64,000 nucleotides of DNA from Euleptes europaea (GCF_029931775.1 NC_079321.1:69203524-69267523); one strand, 5' to 3'. Shown: positions 12,801 to 33,341, counted from the stretch's first letter. A program made the numbers and translations. Notes: generated by a model from the sequence alone, not told the origin.

Positions 12801-15800
12801 AAGGAATACCAGGGTTGCTGTGCAGAGGAAGGCACTGGCAAACCACCTCTGTTAGTTTCTTGCCATGAAAACCCCAAAAGGGGTCACCATAAGTTGGCTG
12901 CGACTTGACGGCACTTTACACACCCACACATCACCCTTGGGGCTGCTTGGAGCAAGGGCAGTATGCAGCTGTACTGATCAGTTTGGCAACAGACCCACAG
13001 TTTTTAAAGACAAATCTTGGCCAATAGATTAATCTTGCTTGGTTTGGTTGTATAATCTTGCATATGAAAATTACAATTAAAAAGCATTTTGTTTTTATTT
13101 GTTTTAAATTTTTATCCTGCTTTTCAGCCTAAATTGGCTGTCGAAGCAGCTCATAAGAATTAATTTTACTTACTTCATTAGTTTTCCCCCAATGGGGACC
13201 CATAGTGGTTTGCATCATTCTCCTCTCCTCACAATACTGTGAGGTAGGTTAGGCTGAATGTATGGGATTGGCCCAAGGTCACCCAGAAAGCTTTCATGGC
13301 ACAGTGCACATTTGAACCTGGGTCTCCCAGATGGTAGTCCAGCGTTCTAACCTCCACACTGTGTGTGTGTTTGTGTAAAGTGCCGTCAAGTCACAGCCGG
13401 CTTATGGCGACCCCTCATGAGGTTTTCAGGGCACAAGACTAATGGTGGTTTGCCAGTGCCTTCCTCTGCACAGCAACCCTGGTATTCCTTGGTGGTTTCC
13501 CATCCAAATACTAACCAGAGCTGACCCTGCTTAGCTTCTGAGATCTGACGAGATTGGGCTATACCCTGCTGCCTTCTCTCCCAGCCTCCACACTACACTG
13601 GCTCTTAAAACTACAAATGACATTACAACAAAAAGCAAGAATCACATAAAGAGGAGATACTTTGCTGAACCAGTTCCAGGCACAGTGGGGCCCTCTAATG
13701 ACCTCCTGATTATAGTTTCAAGCAGGAGGCTGGAGGACTCTAACCTGGATCCTGGTGTTTGTTGCCATTGCAGGAGGCTGTTTCGAGAAAATTTTCATTT
13801 TCTCTTTCACTGTTGCGAGAAAATTTTCATTTTCTCTTACCTCTGAGTTCTTTATTTTTTTGGTCTCCTCTGTCTGCTACTTATCAGAGCAGAACCCAGA
13901 GAATTTGATAGGAAAAGAGAGATCTTTCATTCTAAACACTCTTAAACAGTACACCAAACATATAAAGTAAATCATACAGCTTTATTATACTTACAAGAAA
14001 ATATAAAGAAAAGAGAGAAGCAATGCTTAGCTAAATATATAAGGCAGAGATTTTACAATACCACAGACAGGTTAACATACAGACAGACAGTACAAAGGCC
14101 TTTGGGTCATTCCAAAGAGAGATGGCAACCACCAAGTGTGGTGTCCTAGTCTCTCCGTGGAAGGACGAGGGACTGGGCAACTGGACTAATCTTTTATTGG
14201 TTGAGCCGTGTGAGAGAGGGTCTCAAATGGCCCCCTCCTGCCAAATTCTTCAGGAGATGAGTTTTCACAAATCATGGCTATAAGTTGTTTGGGAATATCT
14301 TGTTTCATAATAAATTTGCCATGTCCAGGTCTCTGATAGCCGTCCGTTCATCCGTTACTCCTTGTACATAAACAATTCCCTCACTGCGTAAGCAGGCACT
14401 TTGCTGCCCATCTAAGTGACCTTGTTACCCCTGAACATAATTTCTAGGCACCTAATGTGTTCTGGTTGAGTAACTCTTAGTAATGCAATATCCTGTACCC
14501 TTTAAGGTCAGGGGCTAGTTGAAGCTAAGGTCAGTAACTGGCCTGGTCTCTGAAAGCCTTAGTCAGGCTTCTGAGCAATAAGTTATAATATTAAATTATA
14601 CAGGTTATAGTATTAAGATATAGAAGATACAGAGAGTGGTTCTTCTTGACCCAAACTAATAAAATTCTCGCCACAGAGGCATGAGGGTGCTGGTAGGCAT
14701 TGCCTTAAAAGAGGCACCCCTTTCCCCTTCACACTGGAGTACCTAAGTACCTAACAAAATAATTTTTGAAGATCTGCTGCCCGATTAATTGGAGCTGCTT
14801 CTTAAATTAATGCTTTTTAACATTTTGTAGAACAAACTGGTTTTTAAAATAAACAATCTGCTAATACACAGTAACATAGGCAAGAATGATTTCTTGGCTT
14901 TTCAGAGTCTGTTCTACTTGAACCATATAAAAATAAATTTGTCAAGCATCAGTCTGCTTGCTTTGGAGGGTTTGTGTATGTGTTGAGGTATTCTTGCCTC
15001 TCTTGACTGAAGTTTGTTCTATTTATATGAACAATGCAAGAAATAAAAGCATTCAGGATAACAGGCCAGTAGGTGTCGCTATTGCTGCATTGTACCTGCA
15101 GTATCCAGGTGTGTGTGTGTGGGGGGGAGTTTACTATTCCTGGTTAATCAATGCAGCTCTGCATTCCTATGTCTGTTGCATGGGACTAAATATCACTGAA
15201 ATCAATGGAATAATAGATGATGGCTTGTTTGCTTAGTTGGTTCAGTTTGTATCCTGCTTTAACCCAATCACTCAAGGTGTTGGGCAAGAGTACAGTTAAA
15301 CACTAACTCAGTGGTGGGAAAACTTTTTTCTGCCAAGGGCTATTTGGATATTTATAACATCATTCATGGGCCGTACAAAATTATCAACTTAAAAATTAGC
15401 CTGCTATATTTGGTCAAACATTTAGCCAAGAGGCACGACCAGAAACGGCTCCCAGTGTCTGCCATGTAGAGTGACTCGCTTTTGAGCTCTGCTGTCCCCA
15501 GATGGGCCCAAGAGATTTAGGCAAGGCAGCAAACACAAGACGGAGTGAGCGACAAGCCGCTTGGGGCTTGTAGGCGAAGGAGCCCGGTCCAGTAACACCC
15601 CGATCCATCACTTTCCTGCCCTACGTGTCTTTTGCAGGACTTAGAGGGGAAAAAACCAGAAGGGAGAGGGGGTACCAACCAAGCCCCAAGCAGGCAGCTG
15701 CCCAGTTGACCCCCCCCCCAGGCAGGCATCCAATTGGTGGCACACTCACCCACCTGGTGGCACAGGATGGTCTGTTTCACCAGCTGGCATAGCTGTCCAG

Positions 15801-16704
15801 CCACACACCGGAGTTGCTCCTGCTCCGCATGGTCGGGGCCTGATTCTACAGCCGGCTCCTGCTACCTCCGTCTTCAGCGATGAAATGAGGACACACTGGC
15901 TAAGAACTCGCCCCCGCACATTCTGGCCCTGCCCCCTTTAACCAGTCCATTGTTGCCACTTCCACCCCCATTTTCCAACCATTTTTAATGCTACTCCTCA
16001 ATTTATAGTGTGGGGACGGGGGCTAAGGGTTTAATCACCATGGGCAGGCAAATGGCAAACCTATTACATGCTTTTTCCATCTCTCTCCATCTTTGTTCCA
16101 TCTCTTGATCCCTAGTTTACAATGAACACAATAATGACTAAGACATCTATAAAAATTACAAAAAGCATTTTCACAGCGGAAACTGAGGTTACATATGTCA
16201 ATTGTTACATGACAATTTGTCAGTTGCCCCCCTTGCTGTTATGGGAGGAGCAAAGAATCAGCGGTAGAGCATCTGCTTGGCATGCAGAAGGTCCCAGGTT
16301 CAATCCCCAGCATCTCTAGTTAAAGGGATCAGCTAGTAGGTGATGTGAATAGACCTCTACCTGAGACCCTGGAGAGCCGCTGCTGGTCTGAGTAGACAAT
16401 ACTGATTTTGATGGACCAAGGGTCTGATTCAGTAGAAGGCAGCTTCATGTGTTCAACTTCAGTCAGTGCAATACAGTGAATTGGACTAAGCTTTCAACAT
16501 GAAGCCTTGCCAATGATGTAGTCATTTGCAGTAGTCGTCGTTTTATTTTGTATAATTTAAAGGTGGTTTTGTCTCCCCCCCTCCTTTGCAGCTGGAAACA
16601 GTGTCGAAGTGGATGAATCCTTATTCCAGGAAATGGATGACTTAGAGTTGGAGGATGAAGAGGATGACCCCGACTATAATCCTGTGAACCTAGATAGCGA
16701 CTAG
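3871..16704 (+). CDS. RWDD1: RWD domain-containing protein 1, 3' six coding exons (exon 1 outside window)
   Basis: Coding exons with GT-AG borders: 3871-3936, 7197-7327, 9921-10064, 11597-11729, 12297-12359 and 16592-16704 (TAG stop at 16702). Phases join cleanly. The product starts within the RWD domain (LSENPTSFTITVTSEAG), continues through the RWD hallmark segment YPDEIPLCELLSQENLEDND, then a charged coiled-coil helix (about 10000-10064, KTRIEEEKKQKEIEEEEAEK), a GTPVTIENFLSWKAKFEAE block and the acidic tail FQEMDDLELEDEEDDPDYNP. Order and wording match vertebrate RWDD1 as I remember it (about 243 aa). RWDD1 is known as a cytoplasmic partner of the GTPase DRG2 and its cofactor DFRP2; that role is family knowledge. 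The first about 25 residues (MTDYGEEQ-type) are not in the window, so the gene is cut by the left edge. No stop or frameshift is seen. The long last intron (12360-16591) is filled with repeats. It runs convergent to the SULT genes. Confidence 0.95.
3937..6727. other. RWDD1 intron, no clear feature
   Basis: Intron between the 3936 donor and the 7197 acceptor. Apart from the SINE pieces at 6728-7190 I recognise nothing. Short open frames here have no family resemblance. Confidence 0.4.
6728..6965 (-). mobile_element. tRNA-derived SINE with Bov-B-like tail (Sauria-SINE type)
   Basis: The minus strand has a tRNA-like head with B box GGATTCGAATCC (complement near 6920) and ends with GACGGCACTTT-like sequence at 6735-6780. 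That tail type is shared with RTE/Bov-B LINEs in squamates. A 15-bp direct duplication (GGGTGTGTATAAAGT) sits in the tail at 6731-6760. Confidence 0.6.
7028..7190 (+). mobile_element. SINE 3' part
   Basis: Contains GGGGAAGGCAGTGGCAAACC, GATGTGACGTCACCCCATGG and GACCCGGTGCTTGCACAGGG, with a CTTTACC tail. It ends only about 7 bases before the RWDD1 acceptor at 7196, so its tail abuts the polypyrimidine tract. Confidence 0.65.
7328..8270. other. RWDD1 intron, no recognised feature
   Basis: AT-rich intronic sequence after the 7327 donor. No repeat family recognised. Confidence 0.4.
8280..9345. mobile_element. Unclassified repeat hosting a CR1 fragment
   Basis: Stretch of different composition (GC- and CA-rich flanks). 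The minus strand carries an AATAAA at about 8335-8345, and there is a TATAAAG-like box at 9123. No confident ends or target-site duplication were found. It may be an old LTR or a composite repeat. Confidence 0.3.
8741..9015 (-). mobile_element. CR1 LINE 3' end
   Basis: The minus strand encodes FLTVRAVRRWNALPRRVV then SPSLEVFKQRLDGHL, the CR1 ORF2 C-terminus, and ends with the diagnostic GGTCCCTTCCAACTCTATGA near 8745. It is 5'-truncated. Confidence 0.85.
9370..9920. other. RWDD1 intron, no recognised feature
   Basis: AT-rich, ending in the T-rich tract and acceptor of the exon at 9921. Confidence 0.4.
10333..10420 (+). mobile_element. SINE head fragment
   Basis: GTGTGGTGTAGTGGTTAGAG (A box) and GGTTCAAATCCCC (B box), then lost. 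It is the tRNA-like head of the common SINE family in this window. Confidence 0.6.
10440..11596. other. RWDD1 intron, no recognised feature
   Basis: No repeat or gene recognised. It ends in the T/C-rich tract before the exon at 11597. Confidence 0.4.
11893..12145 (+). mobile_element. tRNA-derived SINE, near full length
   Basis: A box TGGTGTAGTGGTTAAG, B box GTTTGATTCCCC, body with GGTGATTGTAAACTGCTTTG and GTATAAAAACCAACTC, and a (TCC)n tail at 12118-12143. Confidence 0.8.
12709..12930 (+). mobile_element. 5S rRNA-derived SINE (SINE3 type) with Bov-B-like tail
   Basis: 12728-12830 follows 5S rRNA: CCTGATCTC, CAGAAGCTAAGCA, TGGTTAGTATTTGGATGGGA, then an AATACCAGGGTTGCTGT end. A body and a GACTTGACGGCACTTTACAC tail follow. 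Flanks ACCCTTGGAG (left) and ACCCTTGGGG (right) look like a diverged target-site duplication. Confidence 0.85.
13130..13365 (-). mobile_element. tRNA-derived SINE, diverged
   Basis: Same family as 602-872. The minus strand reads head, GGTTCAAATGTGC, GTGACCTTGGGCC and CCTCACAGTATTG, with the tail near 13135. Confidence 0.55.
13366..13580 (-). mobile_element. 5S rRNA-derived SINE
   Basis: On + the tail comes first (AAGTGCCGTCAAGTC at 13378). The complement of 5S follows: GTATTCCTTGGTGG, CCATCCAAATACTAACCAG, CCCTGCTTAGCTTCTGAGAT. It lies directly beside the SINE at 13130-13365. Confidence 0.85.
13779..14675 (-). mobile_element. Solo LTR of an endogenous retrovirus-like element
   Basis: Begins TG and ends CA with short inverted ends (TGTTTCGAGAA / TTCTCGCCACA). 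It is flanked by a perfect 5-bp duplication GAGGC (13774-13778 and 14676-14680). A minus-strand AATAAA lies near 13985. There is no internal region, so it is a recombined solo fossil in an RWDD1 intron. The intact duplication suggests moderate age. Confidence 0.75.
14680..15300. other. RWDD1 last intron, no recognised feature
   Basis: A short TG-rich run at 15109-15128. Nothing else recognised. Confidence 0.4.
15309..15960. mobile_element. Probable decayed hAT-type DNA element
   Basis: The left end CAGTGGTGGGAAAACTTTTT resembles hAT terminal repeats, followed by a GGGCTATTTGGATATTTA body. No matching right end was seen, so it is truncated or the end is unresolved. Confidence 0.4.
16257..16457 (+). 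mobile_element. tRNA-derived SINE, second family
   Basis: The head GCGGTAGAGCATCTGCTTGG and AGGTTCAATCCCC resemble tRNA-Ala. The body ends GATGGACCAAGGGTCTGATT and GGCAGCTTCATGTGTTC. It differs from the GTGTAGTGGTTA family elsewhere in the window. Confidence 0.75.
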
Positions 16705-16920
16705 ATGGAATTCGGACTACCGTCTTCTTTGATCAGCAGGTGTGAACAACTTGTCCTAAGAGACTGACAGGAGAGCCGCAGTATCTGTGGCTATACCCAC
16801 ACCTGCTTTGGTTTCCTTTCTTTTTCTTAAAGAAAAAGACAAGTATTTAATGTCAGGAGACATCTCTTCTGATGGCTTTCATCACAAATAATAAACTGAC
16901 TTTAGCAGTAATATCTAAGT
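16705..16920 (+). other. RWDD1: RWDD1 3' UTR
   Basis: Non-coding stretch between the TAG stop and the AATAAA signal at 16890-16895. The cleavage site is estimated 15-30 bases after the signal. The stretch is short and contains no repeat. Confidence 0.7.
16890..16895 (+). terminator. RWDD1: Polyadenylation signal of RWDD1
   Basis: AATAAA about 190 bases after the stop, in unique sequence, followed by a T/GT-rich stretch from 16915. Confidence 0.75.
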
Positions 16921-17224
16921 GTCTCTTGAGTGTTCTTGAAGAAGCTGAACCCTGTAAAGGTGAAGAGCACAGCAATTTCTGAGTAAATCGTAGTATCACG
17001 GCCTTGGTTCAAGACAGATGCAAAGCGAACCTCTGTCCCTCTCTTGCTCTCACTCACACACACCCCACCCACACAGAGAGAGAGCATAAGGGTCCTATAG
17101 TTTTTATTTGAGGGGGGAAAGAGGCTTATTTGGGGGTGGTTTTTTGACACATTGGAATGATAGTTCTGAAAAGAAGCTGTTCCTTGGTGATTGCAGTTTA
17201 ATTTCATTACAAAGAATAGGGACA

Positions 17225-17352
17225 TGTGGTAGAAGTATTTGTTTTAGTCATAGCATGAGGGAGGAGAGATGGAAAGCATAGGATCAATGGCCATATTACT
17301 CTGTCCACTTCTCCTCCCTCATGCTATGACTGAAATAAATACTTCTACCACA
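17225..17352. repeat. Long imperfect hairpin
   Basis: The left arm from 17225 (TGTGGTAGAAGTATTT, then AGTCATAGCATGAGGGAGGA) pairs with the right arm ending at 17352 (CTTCTACCACA). About 47-bp outer arms have about four mismatches, the pairing continues inward, and a short loop sits around 17283-17293. It lies about 300 bp after the RWDD1 polyA signal. Likely a small MITE or a hairpin transcript; no coding potential. Confidence 0.75.
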
Positions 17353-17409
17353 CCAGTGTGGCTCAGATCTGAATGTTGAATCAGATACGATAATAGCTTT
17401 TGGTGTTAA

Positions 17410-19348
17410 ATACCATTTTTTAAATTTTTTTAAATTTTTATAACATAACACATAAAACAAAACAAACAAATACAATAATAAAAAGAAAATACAAAAGAGT
17501 ATCAATTATATAATCTGCTTAATACAATCAAAATTGCAAAATTACAAAATTCAAAATATTCTTTTGACCCACCACCCACCATAAAAAGTGACCCGTTACC
17601 AGACTTAAACAGTTTAAAGATTACACTATTGACAGTAAGATAAAAAAAGTTAAACTTATTTCTATAACTCATTAACTAAAATAGTAAAATCCATTTTTGC
17701 CAGTTTATCCCAATATGTGACGCCCTTCGCCCATGTTTTTCAAATTCTTCCATATCTTTTCCATGTAGGAATTCTGTTAATTTGGCCATCCTCATATACA
17801 TCCATAATTTCTCTCTCCAGTCACTAATTGAAGGTTTATTTACTTGCTTCCAAACTTTGGCTATTATAATTCTTGCAGCAGCAAAACTATATTGACAAAT
17901 GACCCTATCATTTCTATCCATTTTTTCTTGAGGAATCCCCAATAAACAAAATGCAGGATTTCTTTTTACTCTCGTATTAATCAAATTATTAGTTTCTCTT
18001 ATTACTTTTTTCCAATTTTAAATTTTTTTTTTACATATCCACCATGCATGCATAAAAGTTCCTCTTTCCTTTCCACATTTCCATCATAAATCCATGTCTC
18101 CTTTTTTCATTTTGCTTATCATCACGGGAGTTATATACCATCTATAAAACATTTTATATAAGTTCTCTCTAATTTCATCGGTTACTGTAAATTTGAATTC
18201 TTTCTTCCATAAGTTTTCCCATGTTTCCAAATCAATATTATATCCTAACTCCGTCATCCATTTCACTATTACTGGTTTAATTCTTTCTTGTTCTAAATTT
18301 ACTTCAATTAATAATCTATATATCCTTCCTATCAATCCTTTATTTCCCTTTATTATTATATTTTCTAGTTTGGATTTTTTTTATTAAATCCAACTTGCTT
18401 ATCTTTGTTAAATATATCTTTTAATTTATAATACATAAACCAGTCTTTAATATTAAGTTCTTCTCTACTTCTTAAAACCCAATCTCCTTCCTTACAATCT
18501 ATAATTTCTCTATATACATCCATATCTAAATTTAATTGTATCCCTCTCTTCATAAATGCTTCTACTGGATTAATCCATCCCGGAGTTTTATTTTCCAAAA
18601 ACCTTTTATATTTTTTCCAAATTTGAAATAAACCAAATCTAATAATGTGAATATTAAAATCTTTGTTTACCTTTTCCTTATCATACCACAAATATGCATG
18701 CCATCCAAAACGTAAATTAAAACCTTCTGTTTCCAATATTTTGGGATTTTCTAACAAAATCCAGGTCTTTAACCAAACAAAATAAGATGCCTCATAATAC
18801 ATTCTCAAATCTGGTAACCCCAAACCTCCTGTTTCTTTTAGTTCAATTAAATCATTATATGCTATTTTTTGTCTTTCATTGCCCCATAAAAAATTTAAAA
18901 TATCTTTTTTCCAAATTTTAAATATTTGAGCCTCTTTTATAATTGGTAAGTTTTGAAACAAAAAAAAGCATTTTAGGTAATACCATCATTTTAATTACCG
19001 AAATTCTACCCCATAATGATAGGGGTATTTTTTCCCAATTTTTTAAATCTATAACAATTTGTTGCCATAACTTAATATAATTGTTTTTAAATAAATTAAG
19101 GTTGTTTGAAGTTAACCAAATACCCAAATACTTTATTTTATGTTCAATAGAGAAGCCTGTCATTTTTGATAATTCTTGCTGCTGCAAAAGTGTCATATTT
19201 TTAACCAATATTTTAGTTTTATTTTTATTTATTTTAAAACCTGCAAGTTTTTCATAAACCTCAACCGTTTTGTTCCAATTATCAATTTGACTAATAGGAT
19301 TAGTCAAAAAACAAACTAAATCATCAGCATAAGCTTTAACCTTAAAAT
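17410..19348 (-). mobile_element. 5'-truncated L1 LINE (ORF2 C-terminal half and 3' UTR)
   Basis: The minus strand begins at the reverse-transcriptase catalytic YADD (19331-19320) and reads DLVCFLTNPISQIDNW, then FLWGNERQKIAYNDLIELK and GGLGLPDLRMYY, typical of L1 ORF2. The 3' region runs to an A/T-rich end near 17410. The frame is broken in at least three places (coding blocks 19307-18918, 18961-18365, 18335-18084 and 17984-17676). It is dead and cut right at the RT active site. Confidence 0.85.
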
Positions 19349-19621
19349 GATTTCACCCAAAGCATGTGCATCTTCTGGACTATCCCTGTATTCTCAGGTA
19401 ATGTTTCTGACAGGCAGTAAACAATATTCTATAGGGTAGCAAATTTTAATAAATAATATTTGGATGTAATATGTCAAGCTTTTAAAAATCTGTCTTGAAA
19501 AACAAGGAAATTAAAAAGCTAGTTTTCCCAGGCCTTTCAAAACTTGCCAAGATTTTCTCAAAATATGTTTAGTCCTTGGATGATGTCTTCTATAGGCCTG
19601 AGCTAGTAAACAGTACATGTA

Positions 19622-20685
19622 CCGTATATACTCGTGTATAAGCCGAGTTTTTCAGCCCAAAAAAAGAGCTGAAAAAGCCGGCCTCGGCTTATACACGGGT
19701 CAATACGGTAGAAGGGGGAAGGAGGGAGGGGGGAACTTACCGCCGCCGCCGAGCCACCGCCATTTTCTCCCGCCGGGAGGGGCCCTGGGCAGCCTCTCTG
19801 CAGCCGCAGGGAAGCTGCCCTGGCCCCCCCGGCCCCCGCCGTCATTTTCTCCCGCCGGGAGGGGCCCTGGGCAGCCTCTCTGCAGCCGCAGGGAAGCTGC
19901 CCTGGCCCTCCCGGCCCCCGCCGCCATTTTCTCCCGCCGGGAGGGGCCCTGGGCAGCCTCTCTGCAGCCGCAGGGAAGCTGCCCTGGCCCCCCCGGCCCC
20001 CGCCGCCATTTTCTCCCGCCGGGAGGGGCCCTGGGCAGCCTCTCTGCAGCCGCAGGGAAGCTGCCCTGGCCCCCCCGGCCCCCGCCGCCATTTTCTCCCG
20101 CCGGGAGGGGCCCTGGGCAGCCTCTCTGCAGCCGCAGGGAAGCTGCCCTGGCCCCCCCGGCCCCCGCCGCCATTTTCTCCCGCCGGGAGGGGCCCTGGGC
20201 AGCCTCTCTGCAGCCGCAGGAAGGCTGCCCCGGCCCTCCCCGGCCCCCGCCGCATTTTCCCCGCCGGGAGGGGCCATGGGAGGCCCCTGCCCGTCGCACC
20301 ACTACCGCCCACGCGCCTGGGCGCCTTCCTCCGGCTGGCAGCGGCCTGGTGGGGCCTCCTGCCGGCCCAGGAAGGACGCGCCGCCGCCGCTTCACCGCCT
20401 CTCCAGGTAAGTAGTGGGTTCAGGGGCTTTTCCCCCTCCCCCCCCTTGGATGGCAGTGGGGTCGGGGTGGGTCGGGAGGGCCTGGGAGGCGGCGGGAGGG
20501 CGACCTGGGGCAGGGGCCCTGCGCTCGAAAATGGCGGCCGCCATTTTAGAGCGCAGCATTGCGGGTAAAGGAAATTTCTTATTGCCCCTCGGCTTATACG
20601 CGGGTCAATAAGAAATTCCCTTTTCTGGCCTCAAATTTGGGGGGTCGGCTTATACTCGGGTCGGCTTATACCCGAGTATATACGG
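19622..20685. mobile_element. TA-flanked TIR element carrying an 82-bp GC-rich minisatellite
   Basis: Ends CCGTATATACTCG / CGAGTATATACGG; the terminal inverted repeats are about 25 bp with one mismatch, extended by GTATAAGCCGA. Flanked by TA on both sides, as in Tc1/mariner-type insertions. There is no transposase. The core is extremely GC- and CpG-rich. A second member is at 23721-24956. Confidence 0.8.
19761..20260. repeat. 82-bp minisatellite, about six units
   Basis: CATTTTCTCCCGCCGGGAGG recurs at 19761, 19843, 19925, 20007, 20089 and 20171, with a degraded unit near 20252. The period is exactly 82. Because 82 is not a multiple of 3 and stops are absent, long open frames appear in several frames; these are artefacts. 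Confidence 0.9.
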
Positions 20686-20689
20686 TAAT

Positions 20690-21065
20690 CAGGTTTGCTA
20701 AAAAAAATCCTTCTCAGAATTAGCAATTTACAGTGTTTTATCATCTGCTTCAGAAATCGATGAATACTGGGCTAGAAAGGAGAACCCATGTTGGATCAGG
20801 CCAATAGTTGGATTAGTATCCAGTTTCCAACAGTGGCCAGTCAGATGCAAGAGGAAAGCCAGTGTGCAGGACCTGCAGACAACGGCTCTCACCTGCTGCT
20901 TGCTCCCCTGCAACTGACAACCAGAGGCTCCCGTTCAGCTATCATAGCTAATAGCTAGTGATAGATCTAGGTTGCTTCCATACAGATTTATTGCCACAAC
21001 TTGCATCCCAACCCACTGAGCTTTTTTCTGGAGTTTCTGCGTGACTTTGTCGTGCATCTGGCTCC
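20690..21065. other. No recognised feature
   Basis: Intergenic sequence between the GC-rich element and the segmental duplication. Confidence 0.4.
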
Positions 21066-22238
21066 TGAGATTTTCTCTGTTGTTTTCTGAACCTGCCTTA
21101 GTACACTACTTAAAGAGGGTTTTGTCGGGGTGTGGATGGGAAGGTGCATATTTCTCCCCACCCACATGTTTTTTTCCCCCTGGTAACCCTTCCCACCAGC
21201 AATTTCAGCAGGCTCTTTGCTGGCTTTTTGGGGTTTTTTGTTTGCCTTTTTTTTAAAAGGTGGTTGATATCACTAAAGCCTTCTAACATGATACCACCAG
21301 CTAGTCATTTTTAAAAAAAGATGGCAAACAGACCACTGGTGTGGTGGTGGAGGGCAGCGGGCACCAAGTGGGACCTAGGCCAACAGAGATGCCCCCTCCT
21401 TCCCAACGACAGAGTGGATGCTCTGAAGTCATAGCTTTTGCAGCTGCATATCGCAGAAGAATATGGGGTGGCTGTGGTTTTGGATTAAATAAACAGGCTG
21501 ATGAAGTCTCCTGTGTATTTACTGTAAGATTTTTTCTCCGCTATGTTAAAACCTCATTTCCAATTTACTGAGGAGTATGGAACGATAATTCATCTGTAGA
21601 TAGCAGTAGAAAAGAGCAAAAGTCCAGTAACTCCCCAGAGACTAACAAAATTTCTGGCAGGGTTTGCGCTTTCGTGCTAATGGACTCTTGCTTTTTTTCT
21701 GCTGCAATTGACAGACTAACACAGCTACCCATCGTGATTTATCTATAGATAATCTGTCTTCTGTTTTCTTACAATCACTTGCAAAAAATTATCTGTAACA
21801 ATAGCTTGTAGTGCTGGGGGATTATCGTCTGTAGATTGACTAAACCATGTCTTAGTGCGTGGTGTTGATTTGGACAGGGATTCCGTCTATATCTGGCAGG
21901 CAAAAGTTCCTCCATAACAACAGGGACATTTTTTTCAACCCTTTACACGCTCTTACTGATTAAGATATGTATGGTAACGCTTGGAGCAAAAGACGTTTGG
22001 TGTGAGAGAAATCACTTCTCAAAAGTTGCATTCATTGGTATTTTACACTCAACATAATGGCTGCTATATCTTCAGTTGCTGTGACTTCATTATGTCAATA
22101 TGTTTTCCTGGAACATCAACTGTGTAATGATTAATGGAGTCACCTTACATACATAACTTACATAACATTTTCCTTCATGATTCAGAATGTGGAGGCTATT
22201 ATATCATGCAAAAATTTACTAATAGGGGGTTGCAATTT

Positions 22239-22244
22239 TTTATT
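22239..22244 (-). terminator. SULT3A1: Candidate polyadenylation signal, SULT3A copy A
   Basis: AATAAA on the minus strand about 50 bases after the TGA stop. The same signal lies at the equivalent place in copy B. Confidence 0.5.
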
Positions 22245-22292
22245 TTCCCCAGATATGGATTATATGTATACACAGAACATTTTTTCCAACTT

Positions 22293-32258
<9,966 letters not shown>

Positions 32259-32644
32259 TGCTCACACTGCTGGCATAATAACACAAAAATTCAGAGTTCC
32301 TTGTGATACAGTAGAGTAAGTAATATCCATCTCAATGAGTAAAATCCTTCCATCTCAAGAATGAGTAGCTCAAGTCAAGTCAAGTTTATTGTATAAGACC
32401 ATAGGCACTCAAGAATGAGTAATATCCTTCCATCTCAAGAGCCTTTCTCCAAGTTAAGGGACTCTTCTGTTGGAGGAAGAACCATTTAAGTTCTAGGCAG
32501 GCTCCCTTGTCTGGCAAAATGCTTTAAAGTTTGTTTGGGGGAGTGGTAGGATGCATGTTATTATACATACAAATCAGTTTCATGTAGTTTGGTTCTTGTA
32601 GGTTATCCGGGCTGTGTGACCGTGGTCTTGGTATTTTCTTTCCT

Positions 32645-32679
32645 GACGTTTCGCCAGCAGCTGTGGCAGGCATCTTCAG
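32645..32679 (-). ncRNA. Hammerhead-ribozyme-like motif in the Penelope end
   Basis: Minus strand CTGAAGA-TGCC...GGC-GAAA-CGTC. Stem II GCC/GGC is intact. It is the opposite-strand partner of 34422-34456. Confidence 0.6.
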
Positions 32680-32986
32680 AGGAGTAACACTGAAGGACAG
32701 TGTCTCTCAGGGTCAAGTGTGTAGGAAGAGTAATATATAGTCAGAAAGGGGTTGGGTTTGAGCTGAATCATTGTCCTGCAAAAAGTATCAAAAGTAATGT
32801 GCTAATCATTGTCCTGTAAGTATCAAGATAATGTGCTAATGAGGGTATGGTATGTTAATAGGGAACCATTGTATCCTGAAGTGATCTGTTAATGTGTGAA
32901 ATCCAAAGCTAATCTGCATGGCTATTGTTGACTGTAGTCTTTGTTTTCAGGACAGGAAGTCAAGCCTTATTCATTCTTAATCTCTC

Positions 32987-33331
32987 TTATTTTCTGTTAA
33001 AGTTGTGCTGATGTTTATGAATTTCAATGGCTTCTCTGTGCAATCTGACAAAATAGTTGGTAGAATTGTCCAGTCTTTCAGTGTCTTGGAATAATACCCT
33101 GTGTTCTGTTTGTGGCAGTCCATGTTCAGCCACTGCTGATTTCTCAGGTTGGCTAAGTCTGCAGTATCTTTCATGTTCTTTTATCCTTGTTTGTATGCTG
33201 CATTTTGTTGTCCCGATGTAAACTTGTCCACAGCTGCAAGGTATACGATATACTCCTGCAGAGGTGAGGGGGTCTCTTTTGTCTTTTGCTGACCGTAGCA
33301 TTTGTTGTATTTTCTTGGTGGGTTTAAACAC
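32987..33331 (-). pseudogene. Penelope GIY-YIG endonuclease domain
   Basis: GVYRIPCSCGQVYIGTTKCS (the GIY...YIG core), TRIKEHERYCRL and SAVAEHG. The Cys residues before YIG and the domain order after RT fit animal Penelope elements. It lies in a different frame from the RT block. Confidence 0.9.
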
Positions 33332-33341
33332 TGTTTGTAGG

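Noticed and set aside
12709-12830. A functional 5S rRNA gene
   Set aside because: The head is diverged from 5S, joined to a SINE body and tail, and present in several scattered copies.
16257-16330. A real tRNA gene
   Set aside because: A and B boxes are present, but there is no proper acceptor stem closure and the sequence continues into a SINE body.
19603-20414. Overlapping 150-265 aa open frames
   Set aside because: Artefacts of the stop-free 82-bp minisatellite; open in several frames on both strands.
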